Part shown: positions 34,394 through 43,218 of the stretch, one piece after another | Numbering within the stretch: the stretch's first letter is position 1 | Layout of the letters: every line of letters starts with the position of its first letter | Source of the DNA: Flaviflagellibacter rhizophilus | Lineage (GTDB): Bacteria > Pseudomonadota > Alphaproteobacteria > Rhizobiales > Methylopilaceae | NCBI RefSeq assembly: GCF_033898525.1 | Contig: NZ_JAXAFJ010000001.1 | Coordinates: forward strand, 434,001 to 498,000 | Reading direction: 5' to 3' | DNA length: 64,000 bases | Notes under the pieces: generated by a model | What the model saw: the letters and a program-made list of their open reading frames with translations, nothing else | Told to the model about the DNA's origin: nothing | Database searches by the model: none | Program-made: the position numbers and the translations under genes

Positions 34394-35794
34394 ATGATCG
34401 CGGCCGAATTATACTTCCAGAGGTTCACCGTGGGAGCGCATCATTACTTGGTCGGACCTGCGCAAGAGAGCAGGTATTGGTCCACACGATCAATATTCAG
34501 ACGCTGGCACGGCTACTTCTCAGCCTGCGTTCTCGCGTTCGCGTCTCTCTGGTGCGGATCCCTGGGGGCACAGGAATATGAGCTCGGGCCGCAGGACAAG
34601 ATACGCGTGGCGGTGGTCGAGTGGGTCCTTGAGGAGTTGCGGTCGCCCATAAACGGGGAGTTCACCGTCGGATCGACGGGGCTGGTCTCACTTCCACTGA
34701 TCGGCGATGTCTCGGCGCTGGGCACGACCCTCCCCGGTCTGGCAGCCTCCATCTCGGAAAAGTTGAAGGCTAAGCTTGAACTGTCGGAAGAGCCCAAGAC
34801 GTCTATCGAGATCGTTGCGTTCAGGCCGTTCTACATTCTCGGCGATGTTGAACGGCCCGGCGAGTACGCTTACCGGCCGGCGATGACCGTTCTCCAGGCG
34901 ATCAGCCTTGCAGGCGGTTTCCGGCGTTCGGAAGCAGGTGCCCTGCAGCTGAAGCGGGAAGCCGACAGCCTTCGCAGCGAGATGACGGCCGGTCTGCATG
35001 CGATGGACGAGCACCGTGCCCGCGAGGCGAGACTGGAGGCCGAAATCGAGAGCAGGCCCTCGATCCAGTTTCCCGACGACCTGCTGGGCCGGCAGAAGGA
35101 GCCCGCCATCGCAGAACTGCTGCACGGCGAGACGCTTCTGTTCGAAGCGCGCCGCCGCGCGCTGGCATCCAACATGCAGTCCAGCAGCCGCCTGATCACC
35201 CTGTTCGACGAGGAGGCGACCTCCCTGGGCCGCTACTCCGCCGCCTTGGCCGAGCAACGGGAAATGACCAGCCGACAGCTGAAGCTGTTCCTTTCTCTGA
35301 AGGAGCGCGGCTTGGCCTTGCCAGGCCGGGAACTCGATCTTGAGCGGGCGCTTGCGGATGTCCAGAGCAGGCATCGCGAAGCCGGAGCCCAGACGATCCG
35401 GAACGCACAGGAGCGCGCAAGGGCGGAAGCCGCCGTCGCGCAATCGCTCGAACAGCGGCAGATGGAGGCGATCACGCAGCTGCGTGAGACAAGGACGGCC
35501 ACCGAAACGCTGCGCCAGCGCAATGATCGGACGCGTGCCGCGATCAGCATGATCCAGACCATCTATCCTGATCACGGGCGCCAGGATTATGCGATCGTGC
35601 GGCCCGACAGCCCTGCCGGGTCGCAAGCTGCAGCACATGAGAGCACGGCGATCCGTCCGGGCGATGTCCTGCAGGTGACCGTCCGGCAACAACACCCTCA
35701 ACTGCTCGAACCGTCAGTGGAAGGTCCTGATCAGCACGTCCCCGAACAGGGAACCGGACTGGTCGCGGCGGAGGAGAGGGCCGGCGAGCCATGA
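34394..35794 (+). CDS. Wza/OtnA-type polysaccharide export protein
   Basis: A 466-residue protein. After an N-terminal region with a hydrophobic segment (about 40-60, SACVLAFASLWCGSLGAQ) comes a poly_export domain (YELGPQDKIRVAVVEWV, PLIGDVSALGTTLPGLAASI, VEIVAF-like) and an SLBB-like part (FYILGDVERPGEYAYRPAMTVLQAISLAGGF). A long coiled coil occupies about 205-400. A last motif, RPGDVLQVTVRQQ, repeats the export-domain opening. Such proteins form or gate the outer-membrane polysaccharide channel. Canonical pel loci use PelB/PelC instead. The first ATG leaves about 35 residues before the hydrophobic segment, unusual for a signal peptide. Overlaps the PelD-like gene by ATGA. Confidence 0.85.
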   Translation: MIAAELYFQRFTVGAHHYLVGPAQESRYWSTRSIFRRWHGYFSACVLAFASLWCGSLGAQEYELGPQDKIRVAVVEWVLEELRSPINGEFTVGSTGLVSLPLIGDVSALGTTLPGLAASISEKLKAKLELSEEPKTSIEIVAFRPFYILGDVERPGEYAYRPAMTVLQAISLAGGFRRSEAGALQLKREADSLRSEMTAGLHAMDEHRAREARLEAEIESRPSIQFPDDLLGRQKEPAIAELLHGETLLFEARRRALASNMQSSSRLITLFDEEATSLGRYSAALAEQREMTSRQLKLFLSLKERGLALPGRELDLERALADVQSRHREAGAQTIRNAQERARAEAAVAQSLEQRQMEAITQLRETRTATETLRQRNDRTRAAISMIQTIYPDHGRQDYAIVRPDSPAGSQAAAHESTAIRPGDVLQVTVRQQHPQLLEPSVEGPDQHVPEQGTGLVAAEERAGEP

Positions 35795-36834
35795 CGATGC
35801 CGATGACCACCGCCAAGCCGCTGGAGGGCGGGCCACAGGTCGTGACGCACGGGCACGGCCCCCTCGCCGCGCTTGGCCTGCGAACCTCGGCGCTGGTGGA
35901 AATCCTGCTGTTCCTGGCGGCTGCCTTGCTCATCGGCGCCATCTTGGGCGTCCCGGACCGCTTTGCGGATGTGTCGCCTCACCCGTTCTGGATCATCGTT
36001 CTCCTGATCTCATCCTTCTATGGAGTGTCCAATGGCCTCTTGGCGGCCGGGCTCTCAACGGCGGCTCTCCTCGCCGGCAACACTCCGGAGCAGGCCTTTG
36101 ATGAAACGGCCTCGGTCTGGCTCGCGCGGGAGACCATGCTGCCGCTCATGTGGTTCCTCGCGGCTCTGGCACTGGGCAGCATTCGCGATGGCTTCCGTCG
36201 CAAATTCGATGACCTGTCCGCGAAGCTTGCAAAGACGCAGCAACAGGCTGAGGGCATTGCCGAAGCCTATGAACGCCTCATGCAGGGCCAGATCTGCTTG
36301 CAGGAGCAGGTTGCGTCGCAATCCCTCACCTTCAGCAGGCTTTATGAGGCTTCGCGCGCCGTCTCCTGCCAGCGCTGCGGAGAGGTGCTTCTCGGCGCCA
36401 TCGATCTTGTCTGCGCGGTTCTTTCTCCCTCGAAGTCTTCGATCTACCTGCTGAACGGAAGCGAACTCGAGGCTGCCTTGTGCGACGGCTGGGAACAGCA
36501 GGATTGCTTTCCCAGCCACATCCCCGCCGGCACCGCGTTGTTCGAAGCCATCGTGACCCGGCGTCAGGTGCTCAGCGTCGATCGGCCCGATGATGAGAAC
36601 TGCCTGCGAGCCCATGGCCTGATCGCAGGTCCGCTTGTCGATCCACGCACCGGCGAGGTTTTCGGCATGCTGAAGATCGAGCAGGTGGCGTTCGCCGATT
36701 TCAACTTCGTCGCCTTGGAGAACTTCAGGATCGTCTGTGAGTGGATCGGCACAAGCCTCGCGGCAGCCATTTCCATCGAGGAGCGAACAGAGCCAGCAAC
36801 GCACACTCCAGCCGCATCGAGGGAGGCCGCATGA
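35791..36834 (+). CDS. pelD: PelD-like membrane GAF protein lacking GGDEF domain
   Basis: A 347-residue protein. Several hydrophobic helices lie at about 30-135 (LVEILLFLAAALLIGAILG; FWIIVLLISSFYGVSNGLLAAGL; PLMWFLAALALGSI), then a coiled segment (about 140-185) and a GAF domain (about 190-330). Pseudomonas PelD is about 455 residues and ends in a degenerate GGDEF domain that binds c-di-GMP; here the protein stops shortly after GAF, and no GGDEF-like sequence follows. PelD is the inner-membrane hub that recruits PelF and PelE. Its start overlaps the export protein stop, and its TGA overlaps the PelE start. Confidence 0.82.
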   Translation: MTMPMTTAKPLEGGPQVVTHGHGPLAALGLRTSALVEILLFLAAALLIGAILGVPDRFADVSPHPFWIIVLLISSFYGVSNGLLAAGLSTAALLAGNTPEQAFDETASVWLARETMLPLMWFLAALALGSIRDGFRRKFDDLSAKLAKTQQQAEGIAEAYERLMQGQICLQEQVASQSLTFSRLYEASRAVSCQRCGEVLLGAIDLVCAVLSPSKSSIYLLNGSELEAALCDGWEQQDCFPSHIPAGTALFEAIVTRRQVLSVDRPDDENCLRAHGLIAGPLVDPRTGEVFGMLKIEQVAFADFNFVALENFRIVCEWIGTSLAAAISIEERTEPATHTPAASREAA

Positions 36835-37886
36835 TGGACGCAGGGGAAGGCCGCGGGCGGCCAAGCCGCTACGACATGGCCTGTATCTTCGGGGTGGAAG
36901 CCTTCCTGTGCATGCTCGTTCTCACCGGGGGGATCGGGGCGGAGCTCGCTATCCTCCTGCATGGTGTCTGGTCAGCCCTGCTGCTGGCGGCATGCACGTC
37001 CGCAATGCGCCGCCACGGCCCAGCCAAGTCGCGGCGAGCGCTGTTCATCGCATCCACGGCCCTGCTCGGCCCCATCGGAGCGGTCGGCGGTGCTCTCACC
37101 TACGCCGTCGGTCGCCTTCTCGCGCCCCACACCCCGAGCTTCGGGGACTGGTACGCTTCGCTGTTCCCTGACCCGGAAGCCGACATCGTCGATCGCCTCT
37201 ACGATCAGATTGCCATCAGGGGAGCGGCCGCTGACCGGAATGCGGCCGCCGTTGCCTCGTTCCAGGACATTCTGGCGGGCGGCACCATCGAGCAGAAGCG
37301 CCAGGTCCTCAGCCTGATCGCCGATCACTTCAGGCCCGCTTTCGCTCCCGCACTTCAGGAAGCCCTGATCGACAAGGAACCGACAATCCGGGTTCAGGCG
37401 GCGAGCGCGATCGCGGTTATCGAGAACCGCTTTCTGGATGGCCATATGCAGCGGCATGCGGCTTGCGCGCGGAGCCCCTCGGATGTTCCGCTCAGGCTCG
37501 ATCTCGCTCAGCATCAAAAAACCTATGCCGAAGCCGGGCTGCTTGATGACGACCGCCGCCGGCAGGCTCTCCAGCGGGCGCTGTCGCTCTACGAGTCTTC
37601 TGTGGACTCCCTTGACGCCGGTGCTGTCGTCGCGATGGGCGATACCCTGCTTCAACTGGGGCGGCCACGGGAAGCGATGACGCTGCTGAAGCCGTTGATC
37701 AGCCAGCCAGGGGGGAGCGGACCGTTCGCCGCCTGCTATCTCCGATGCCTCTATGAGCTTGGTCTCTATGGCCGCCTGCGCAGCGAAGCGGCGCGGCTGG
37801 AAAGCCCGGCGCGGCGGCAAGCGGGCGAGTGCATGAACGTCTGGGCCGGTGCGGGCAGTGGTCCTCGCCTCCGGGGCGCCCGATGA
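36831..37886 (+). CDS. pelE: PelE-like membrane/TPR protein
   Basis: A 351-residue protein: two N-terminal transmembrane helices (about 18-55, IFGVEAFLCMLVLTGGIGAELAILL) followed by helical repeats (about 130-340). This architecture and its place between PelD and PelF match PelE, part of the Pel inner-membrane synthase complex. The ATG at 36831 overlaps the PelD stop (ATGATGGACG). A central segment (SLIADHFRPAFAPALQEALIDKEPTIRVQAASAIAVIE by pattern) looks HEAT-like, a feature seen in PelE relatives. The C-terminus is poorly conserved. Confidence 0.82.
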   Translation: MMDAGEGRGRPSRYDMACIFGVEAFLCMLVLTGGIGAELAILLHGVWSALLLAACTSAMRRHGPAKSRRALFIASTALLGPIGAVGGALTYAVGRLLAPHTPSFGDWYASLFPDPEADIVDRLYDQIAIRGAAADRNAAAVASFQDILAGGTIEQKRQVLSLIADHFRPAFAPALQEALIDKEPTIRVQAASAIAVIENRFLDGHMQRHAACARSPSDVPLRLDLAQHQKTYAEAGLLDDDRRRQALQRALSLYESSVDSLDAGAVVAMGDTLLQLGRPREAMTLLKPLISQPGGSGPFAACYLRCLYELGLYGRLRSEAARLESPARRQAGECMNVWAGAGSGPRLRGAR

Positions 37887-39391
37887 ACTCCCCGACCTAC
37901 GACTGCGATGTCTGCCTTATTCTCGAAGGAGCCTATCCTTACGTGCCGGGCGGCGTGTCCTCCTGGGCGCACGATCTCATCAAGGCGCATGCCGACCTCC
38001 GCTTCCACCTGGTCGTGCTGTGTGCGGACAGCGCCCCGCGAAACCTGTGCTTCGAGCTGCCGGAAAATGTCGTCGGCATGGCGACCATCGCGCTGCAGCA
38101 GGAAGAGAAATCCGTCCGCAACGCAGCGTCCACGCGTGCATTGATGGCCGCGCTCGAAGAACCGCTGCAGAGGCTCTTATGCGCGGGCAGCCTCGCCGAT
38201 CTGTACGAACTGCTCCGCCTCCTGCGAGCACACCCGGCAACTTGTCGGGCCGACCTGCTGAACTCGCAGGCTTCCTTCGAACTGGTGCAGCGCATGTATC
38301 TGCGCACGGTGCCTGGCAGTTCGTTTCTTCGCTACTTCTGGAGCTGGCGGTCCCTGCTGGGTGGCCTCTTCTCGCTGCTGTTCGCGCCGTTGCCGCAGGC
38401 GCGCGTGTACCACGCCATTTCGACGGGCTATGCGGGCCTCGTCCTTGCCCGGGCGACGCTCGAAACGGGCCGGCCCGGCCTTCTGACGGAACACGGCATC
38501 TACACCAATGAACGGCGGATAGAGATCATGATGGCGAACTGGCTCGCCGACGACCTGCCGCCATCTCTGGGCGTGGACCATGCACGACGCGATCTTCGCA
38601 ATGTCTGGAACGATGCGTTCAGCTCCTATTCCCGCATCTGCTACCAGGCTGCCAGCCGCATCATCACCCTGTACAAGGGTAATCAGCTGCTCCAGATGCG
38701 GGACGGCGCGCCGCCTGAGCGGCTGATGATCATTGCCAACGGCGTAGATGCGGATGGCCTGTCCCGCATCTCCGTCGATCCCGCGCCGCGCCCGCCGACC
38801 GTCGCACTGATCGGCCGCGTCGTGCCGATCAAAGACGTGAAGACCTTCATCCGGGCCATCGCGCTGCTGCGCGTGACAGTGCCGGACGTGCAGGCGCTGG
38901 TGCTGGGCCCCGCGGACGAGGATCCGGGCTACATGGCCGAGTGCCAGAGCATGGTAGCCCATCTGGGTCTTCAGGAGGCGTTCCATTTTCTGGGCAAGGT
39001 CAGGCTCGCCGACCATCTAGGCCGCATCGACGTCGTCACGCTGACGAGTATCAGCGAGGCGCAGCCCCTGGTCCTGCTGGAGGCGGGCGCGGCCAGGGTG
39101 CCCAGCGTGGCGACCGATGTGGGATCATGCCGCGAGATCATCGACGGACGTGCGGATGAGCAGCCGTCATTGGGACCGGGGGGCCGTGTCGTGCCACCGG
39201 GCAATCCGGCGGAAACGGCTCGCGCACTGGCGCAGATCCTGAAGGATCCCACCCTCCGCCTCCGCTACGGCGAGAGCATTCAGCGCCGCGTCACCCTCCA
39301 CTACAACAAGAACGTGATCGACCGGATCTACGGGGATCTCTACCGCGAATACATCCAGATGCCGGACAGTTCGCAGCGCAGGGCCGCCTGA
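37883..39391 (+). CDS. pelF: PelF, GT4 glycosyltransferase of Pel synthesis
   Basis: A 502-residue cytosolic glycosyltransferase that polymerises UDP-GalNAc into Pel. The N-terminus CDVCLILEGAYPYVPGGVSSWAHDLI is the PelF hallmark. The GT-B acceptor domain contains the TEHGIYTNERRIEIMMANW segment and the donor domain has LIGRVVPIKDVKTFIRAI and the family motif TLTSISEAQPLVLLEAGAARVPSVATD (E-x7-E type). ATG overlaps the PelE stop. Contacts with the PelD cytosolic part are expected from the Pseudomonas complex. Confidence 0.95.
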   Translation: MNSPTYDCDVCLILEGAYPYVPGGVSSWAHDLIKAHADLRFHLVVLCADSAPRNLCFELPENVVGMATIALQQEEKSVRNAASTRALMAALEEPLQRLLCAGSLADLYELLRLLRAHPATCRADLLNSQASFELVQRMYLRTVPGSSFLRYFWSWRSLLGGLFSLLFAPLPQARVYHAISTGYAGLVLARATLETGRPGLLTEHGIYTNERRIEIMMANWLADDLPPSLGVDHARRDLRNVWNDAFSSYSRICYQAASRIITLYKGNQLLQMRDGAPPERLMIIANGVDADGLSRISVDPAPRPPTVALIGRVVPIKDVKTFIRAIALLRVTVPDVQALVLGPADEDPGYMAECQSMVAHLGLQEAFHFLGKVRLADHLGRIDVVTLTSISEAQPLVLLEAGAARVPSVATDVGSCREIIDGRADEQPSLGPGGRVVPPGNPAETARALAQILKDPTLRLRYGESIQRRVTLHYNKNVIDRIYGDLYREYIQMPDSSQRRAA

Positions 39392-40776
39392 TGGCCGGGA
39401 TAGGCTTTGCGCTCCGCCGCCTTGCGCAACGCGACAGCTTCGGTTCATCGGTGCAGGCTTATGGCTATGCACTGATGATATCCGGCGGGCCCTGGATGTT
39501 CACGGTAGCCGCGCTCGCAGGCGCCGGATGGTTCAGCCGGGATTTGCTGACCATCGAGGCTCAGCCCCGCTTCTCCATCATCATCATCTACAATTTCGCC
39601 GCCTCCCTGGTGGCCGCAGGCCCGCTGGTGCTCGTCGCGACCCGTGATCTCGCGGACCGCATCTACGCGAAGAACGTGGCCGACGTGCCCACGTTGCTGT
39701 TCGGGGCGCTCGGCACCATCAGCGCGGTACTGGCGGTGACCGGGCTCGCCTTCTGGGGATGGGTCGGGGATCTCACCATCGGCGAGCGGGCGGTGGCCTA
39801 TGCCAATCTCCTGATCGTAGGCGGCATCTGGATCGCGTCCGCCTTTCTCTCGGCGACCAAGAGCTTCGTTGCCGTCAGCGTCAGCTTCGCCGTCGGCATG
39901 GGCCTTGCTTTGCTCCTGAGCGGGCCGCTGGGCGCGCGCCTCGGTGCCGTCGGCATTCTCCTGGCGATGACCATCGGCCTTGCAGTTGTTCTCTACAGCC
40001 TGCTGGCCTGCATCCTGGCCATCTATCCGGACCCCGTCGCGGGTCCGGCGCTCTTCTGGGCGGGGCTGAGGAGGTATTGGGAATACGCGGTGGCCGGGTT
40101 GGCCTACAACGCGGCTACCTGGGTCGATAAGTGGATCATGTGGCTCTCGCCGGGCCACACCACCTTCATCGGCAGCCTGCCGGCGCACCCGGCCTACGAC
40201 GCGGCCATGTTCCTCGCCATCCTGTCGGTGCTTCCCTCGATGGCGCTGTTCCTCATCGCCATCGAGACGCGCTTCTACGAAATCTATCTCGAATTCTACC
40301 ACGGCATAGCCGCGCATGCGACGCTGGCGCAGCTAAAGGCGCTGCACCGCAAGCTGGTCGCTGGTCTCACCGAGGGCATCCGCAGCATTGCAATCCTTCA
40401 GGCAGTCATCTGCTATACCGGAGTGGTCGCCGCGCCCGTCCTCATCGATCTCCTTGGCGGTGGCCTGGAGATGATCCCGATCTTCAGGCTCGGCCTTCTC
40501 GGCGCGATGTTCCACGCACTGCTGCTCTTCGCGCTGGTCGTGATGTCCTATTTCGACCTGCGCCGCCCGCTGCTTGCGGTGTGCGTTCTGTTCTTCGTCT
40601 CCAACGCCGCATTCACGTGGATCAGCGTCGTCGCCGGACCAAGCTATTCCGGCTACGGTTACTTCGCCTCGGCGCTGGTCACCACGCTCTTCGCCTACGT
40701 TTTGGCCGCACGGAACATCAAACAGCTTCTCTACGTGACCTTTGTCACCAACAACTGCATGATCAGGATCAGATGA
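39391..40776 (+). CDS. pelG: PelG, polytopic membrane protein of Pel export
   Basis: A 461-residue inner-membrane protein with about 12 helices, of the MOP/PST-like exporter group. It begins MAGIGFALRRLAQRDSFGSS, the conserved PelG opening, and contains ISGGPWMFTVAALA and YWEYAVAGLAYNAATWVDKWIMW. It forms the membrane channel with PelD and PelE. The start overlaps the last base of the PelF stop. It closes the rightward arm; a 271-bp gap follows. Confidence 0.95.
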   Translation: MAGIGFALRRLAQRDSFGSSVQAYGYALMISGGPWMFTVAALAGAGWFSRDLLTIEAQPRFSIIIIYNFAASLVAAGPLVLVATRDLADRIYAKNVADVPTLLFGALGTISAVLAVTGLAFWGWVGDLTIGERAVAYANLLIVGGIWIASAFLSATKSFVAVSVSFAVGMGLALLLSGPLGARLGAVGILLAMTIGLAVVLYSLLACILAIYPDPVAGPALFWAGLRRYWEYAVAGLAYNAATWVDKWIMWLSPGHTTFIGSLPAHPAYDAAMFLAILSVLPSMALFLIAIETRFYEIYLEFYHGIAAHATLAQLKALHRKLVAGLTEGIRSIAILQAVICYTGVVAAPVLIDLLGGGLEMIPIFRLGLLGAMFHALLLFALVVMSYFDLRRPLLAVCVLFFVSNAAFTWISVVAGPSYSGYGYFASALVTTLFAYVLAARNIKQLLYVTFVTNNCMIRIR

Positions 40777-41047
40777 CCAGAGGATCTGCCCGGAGGCGTC
40801 AGGGGCAATTCTGTGCTCATGATCGAAACCGTCGAGCACGCCATGCGGCCCGACCGAAAACTCACTGACGAGTACATCTGCTTTTCCGAATGCGTCCTTC
40901 TATAAAAACCAATTTTTCTTCATGTCATTGCAGTTGATCCTCTGCAAACTCGTCTGGGAGAAACAAGGGTTCGTTCGTCGCGAAGGCGGTGTGGGAACCC
41001 CCGCCAACTCCGAGATCGCAGTTCAGAACGATAGACGGAGCCGCCCG
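40777..41047 (+). promoter_or_regulatory. Gap upstream of the amino-acid-type ABC operon
   Basis: This 271-bp stretch holds no supported gene. TATAAA at 40901-40906 in an AT-rich patch (TATAAAAACCAATTTTTC) is a candidate -10 for the following operon, but no good -35 stands 17 bases before it. Confidence 0.3.
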
Positions 41048-41884
41048 ATGTCCAAGCTGCTGACCAAATCCTTGATGCTCACGCTGGCGGGCCTGATGCT
41101 CGGCTCCACGGCTGCGAGAGCCGACCTGCTGGACGACATCAAGAAGAAGGGCGAGGTCAGCGTGGCGACCGAAGCCCGCTTCCAGCCCTTCGAATATGTC
41201 GAGGACGGCAAGATCGTGGGCTATGGCCCAGACATGATGAAGATGGTGTTCGAGAAGTACCTGCCGGGCGTGAAGGTCAAGCAGCTCGATCTGCCCTTCC
41301 AGGGCATCCTGCCCGGCCTCGGTGCCAAGAAGTTCGACGTCGTCATCACCGCCGTCACCGTCACCAAGGCGCGCACCGAGCGCTACGCCTTCACCACGCC
41401 CATTGCGGAAGCCACGACGGGCCTGCTGAAGAAAGCCGGGGACGACAGCATCAAGGTTCCGGCCGACATCGCCGGCAAGCCCGTGGGCAGCCAGACCGGC
41501 GCGGCGCAGCTCCAGGTGCTGAAGGACTTCAATGCCAGCCTTGGCGGCAAGGGTGTGTCCGAGATCAAGGAATATGTCGGCTTCGACGAAGCCTATGCGG
41601 ATCTCGCCGCCGGGCGCATCAAGGCCGTGGCCCAGTCCGGCGCCAATGTCGCACCGCTGGTGAAGAGCAAGCCGGAGACCTTCGAGTTCATGAAGGAGAC
41701 GATTGGTCCGAAGACCTATTTCGGCTGGGCGGTGCGCAAGGAAGACGACAGCGCAAGCCTGCTGGCTCTGCTGAACAAGGGGCTGCTGGAACTGAAGGCG
41801 AGCGGCAAGATGGCGGAGCTGCAGACCAAGTGGATCGGCTTCACCTACGATCTGCCCGACGAGATCGGCGAGCCCGCGCAGTAA
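41048..41884 (+). CDS. ABC transporter substrate-binding protein, polar amino-acid family
   Basis: A 278-residue periplasmic protein of family 3. Signal peptide 1-24 ends STAARA. Typical blocks: DDIKKKGEVSVATEARFQPFEYVEDGKIVGYGPDMM by pattern, GILPGLGAKKFDVVITAVTVTKAR, and AGKPVGSQTGAAQLQVLKDF. Ligand range of the family covers amino acids, opines, ectoine and other zwitterions; the ligand here is not readable. Start ATG has GGAG at 7 nt. First gene of a six-gene rightward operon with two permeases, an ATPase, a DUF1989 protein and a 2-hydroxyacid dehydrogenase. Confidence 0.93.
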   Translation: MSKLLTKSLMLTLAGLMLGSTAARADLLDDIKKKGEVSVATEARFQPFEYVEDGKIVGYGPDMMKMVFEKYLPGVKVKQLDLPFQGILPGLGAKKFDVVITAVTVTKARTERYAFTTPIAEATTGLLKKAGDDSIKVPADIAGKPVGSQTGAAQLQVLKDFNASLGGKGVSEIKEYVGFDEAYADLAAGRIKAVAQSGANVAPLVKSKPETFEFMKETIGPKTYFGWAVRKEDDSASLLALLNKGLLELKASGKMAELQTKWIGFTYDLPDEIGEPAQ

Positions 41885-41917
41885 GGCCGGAGATCGCCAG
41901 AGCAGGCGTGCGGCAAC

Positions 41918-42571
41918 GTGGATTTCACCGCAGTCATAGCTCAGTTGCCGAGGCTGGTGGCGGGCGCCCAGACGACAGTCTGGCTGTCCGTCGCCGCTCT
42001 GGCATGCGGCGCTGTGCTGGGGCTGGTGATGTGCGCAGCACGCCTGTCCGGCAACATCGCGCTGCGCGCAGTGGCCGCCGGGTTCGTGAGCGTCTTCCGC
42101 GGCTTGCCGCTTCTCGTGGTCCTGCTGATCCTGTTCTACGTTCCGCCGAATTTCGGCATCGAGACGACGCCGATCACCGCCGCGTTGCTGGGGCTGACCC
42201 TCAACACCGCCGGCTACCAGACGGAGATCTACCGCGCCGGCTTCCTCACCTTGCCGCCGGGGCATGCCGAGGCCGCGCGCATGCTGGGATTCAGCAGGCT
42301 CCAGATCGCCCGGCACATCTTCCTTCCGCAGATCTTCCGCGTCACCATTCCGGCACTCACCAATGAAGCCGTGGACGTGGTGAAGAGCTCCGGCCTGCTC
42401 TCCGTCATTGCGGTGACCGAACTGTTGCGCGTGAGCCAGCAGATCGTTTCCTCGACCTACCGGCCCCTCGAAACCTATCTGGTCTGCGCGGTCTTCTACT
42501 TCGTTCTTTCCAGCACGGTATCCTGGACCGGACGCGCGCTCGAACGGCGCATGAGCCTGAAGCCGGCATGA
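41918..42571 (+). CDS. Amino-acid ABC transporter permease (HisM/QM type)
   Basis: A 217-residue permease starting at GTG (VDFTAVIAQLPRLVAGAQTT). It has five or so helices, the GLPLLVVLLILFY segment and the EAA loop AEAARMLGFSRLQIARHIFLPQIFRVTIPALTNE by pattern. It pairs with the following permease to make the membrane channel; stops and starts overlap (ATGA). Confidence 0.93.
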   Translation: MDFTAVIAQLPRLVAGAQTTVWLSVAALACGAVLGLVMCAARLSGNIALRAVAAGFVSVFRGLPLLVVLLILFYVPPNFGIETTPITAALLGLTLNTAGYQTEIYRAGFLTLPPGHAEAARMLGFSRLQIARHIFLPQIFRVTIPALTNEAVDVVKSSGLLSVIAVTELLRVSQQIVSSTYRPLETYLVCAVFYFVLSSTVSWTGRALERRMSLKPA

Positions 42572-43218
42572 TCGACCTGACCGCCCTTGCCGAATTCGCG
42601 CCGGCCATCTGGCGGGGTCTCCTCGTGACGGTGGAGATCTGCGCGGTTTCGCTGATGCTGGGGCTCGTCCTCGGCCTCGTGGTCGCACTGCTCGGTCGCC
42701 TGCCCTTCCGCCCGCTGCACTGGCTGATCCGCGGCTATGTCGAGATCTGGCGTGGCACGCCGCTGCTCCTGCAGCTCTTCATCCTCTATTACGGCGGCCC
42801 CAGCCTTGGCTTCACGCCCAGTGCCTATCTGGCGGGCGTGCTCGGCATGTCCCTCTACACGGGGGCCTACCTGTCGGAAATCTTCCGGGGCGGCTTCGAC
42901 GCCGTTCCTCCCGGGCAGATCGAGGCCGCGCGCATGCTGGGCTTCACAAGGCTGAAGACCGTCCGCCACATCGAAGTGCCGCAGATGCTGAAGCTCGTCG
43001 TGCCGCCCACGACCAACCAGATGATCAGCATCATCAAGGAGTCCGCCGTGCTGTCCGTCATCACCGTGCCGGAACTGACGCTGACCACCACCCGCATCGT
43101 CAGCGAGACGTTCAACGTGGTCGAGCCCTATCTGCTGCTGGGCCTCGCCTACTGGTCCATCACCAGCCTCGTGGCGTTCGCCAGCCGGCGCGTGGAACGA
43201 CGATTGGTGCAGGCATGA
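42568..43218 (+). CDS. Amino-acid ABC transporter permease (HisM/QM type)
   Basis: A 216-residue partner permease. VEICAVSLMLGLVLGLVVALL is the first helix region, WRGTPLLLQLFILYYGGPSLG the typical family block, and IEAARMLGFTRLKTVRHIEVPQMLKLVVPPTTNQMI the EAA loop by pattern. Overlaps both neighbours by 4 bases, so the operon is translationally coupled. Confidence 0.93.
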   Translation: MIDLTALAEFAPAIWRGLLVTVEICAVSLMLGLVLGLVVALLGRLPFRPLHWLIRGYVEIWRGTPLLLQLFILYYGGPSLGFTPSAYLAGVLGMSLYTGAYLSEIFRGGFDAVPPGQIEAARMLGFTRLKTVRHIEVPQMLKLVVPPTTNQMISIIKESAVLSVITVPELTLTTTRIVSETFNVVEPYLLLGLAYWSITSLVAFASRRVERRLVQA

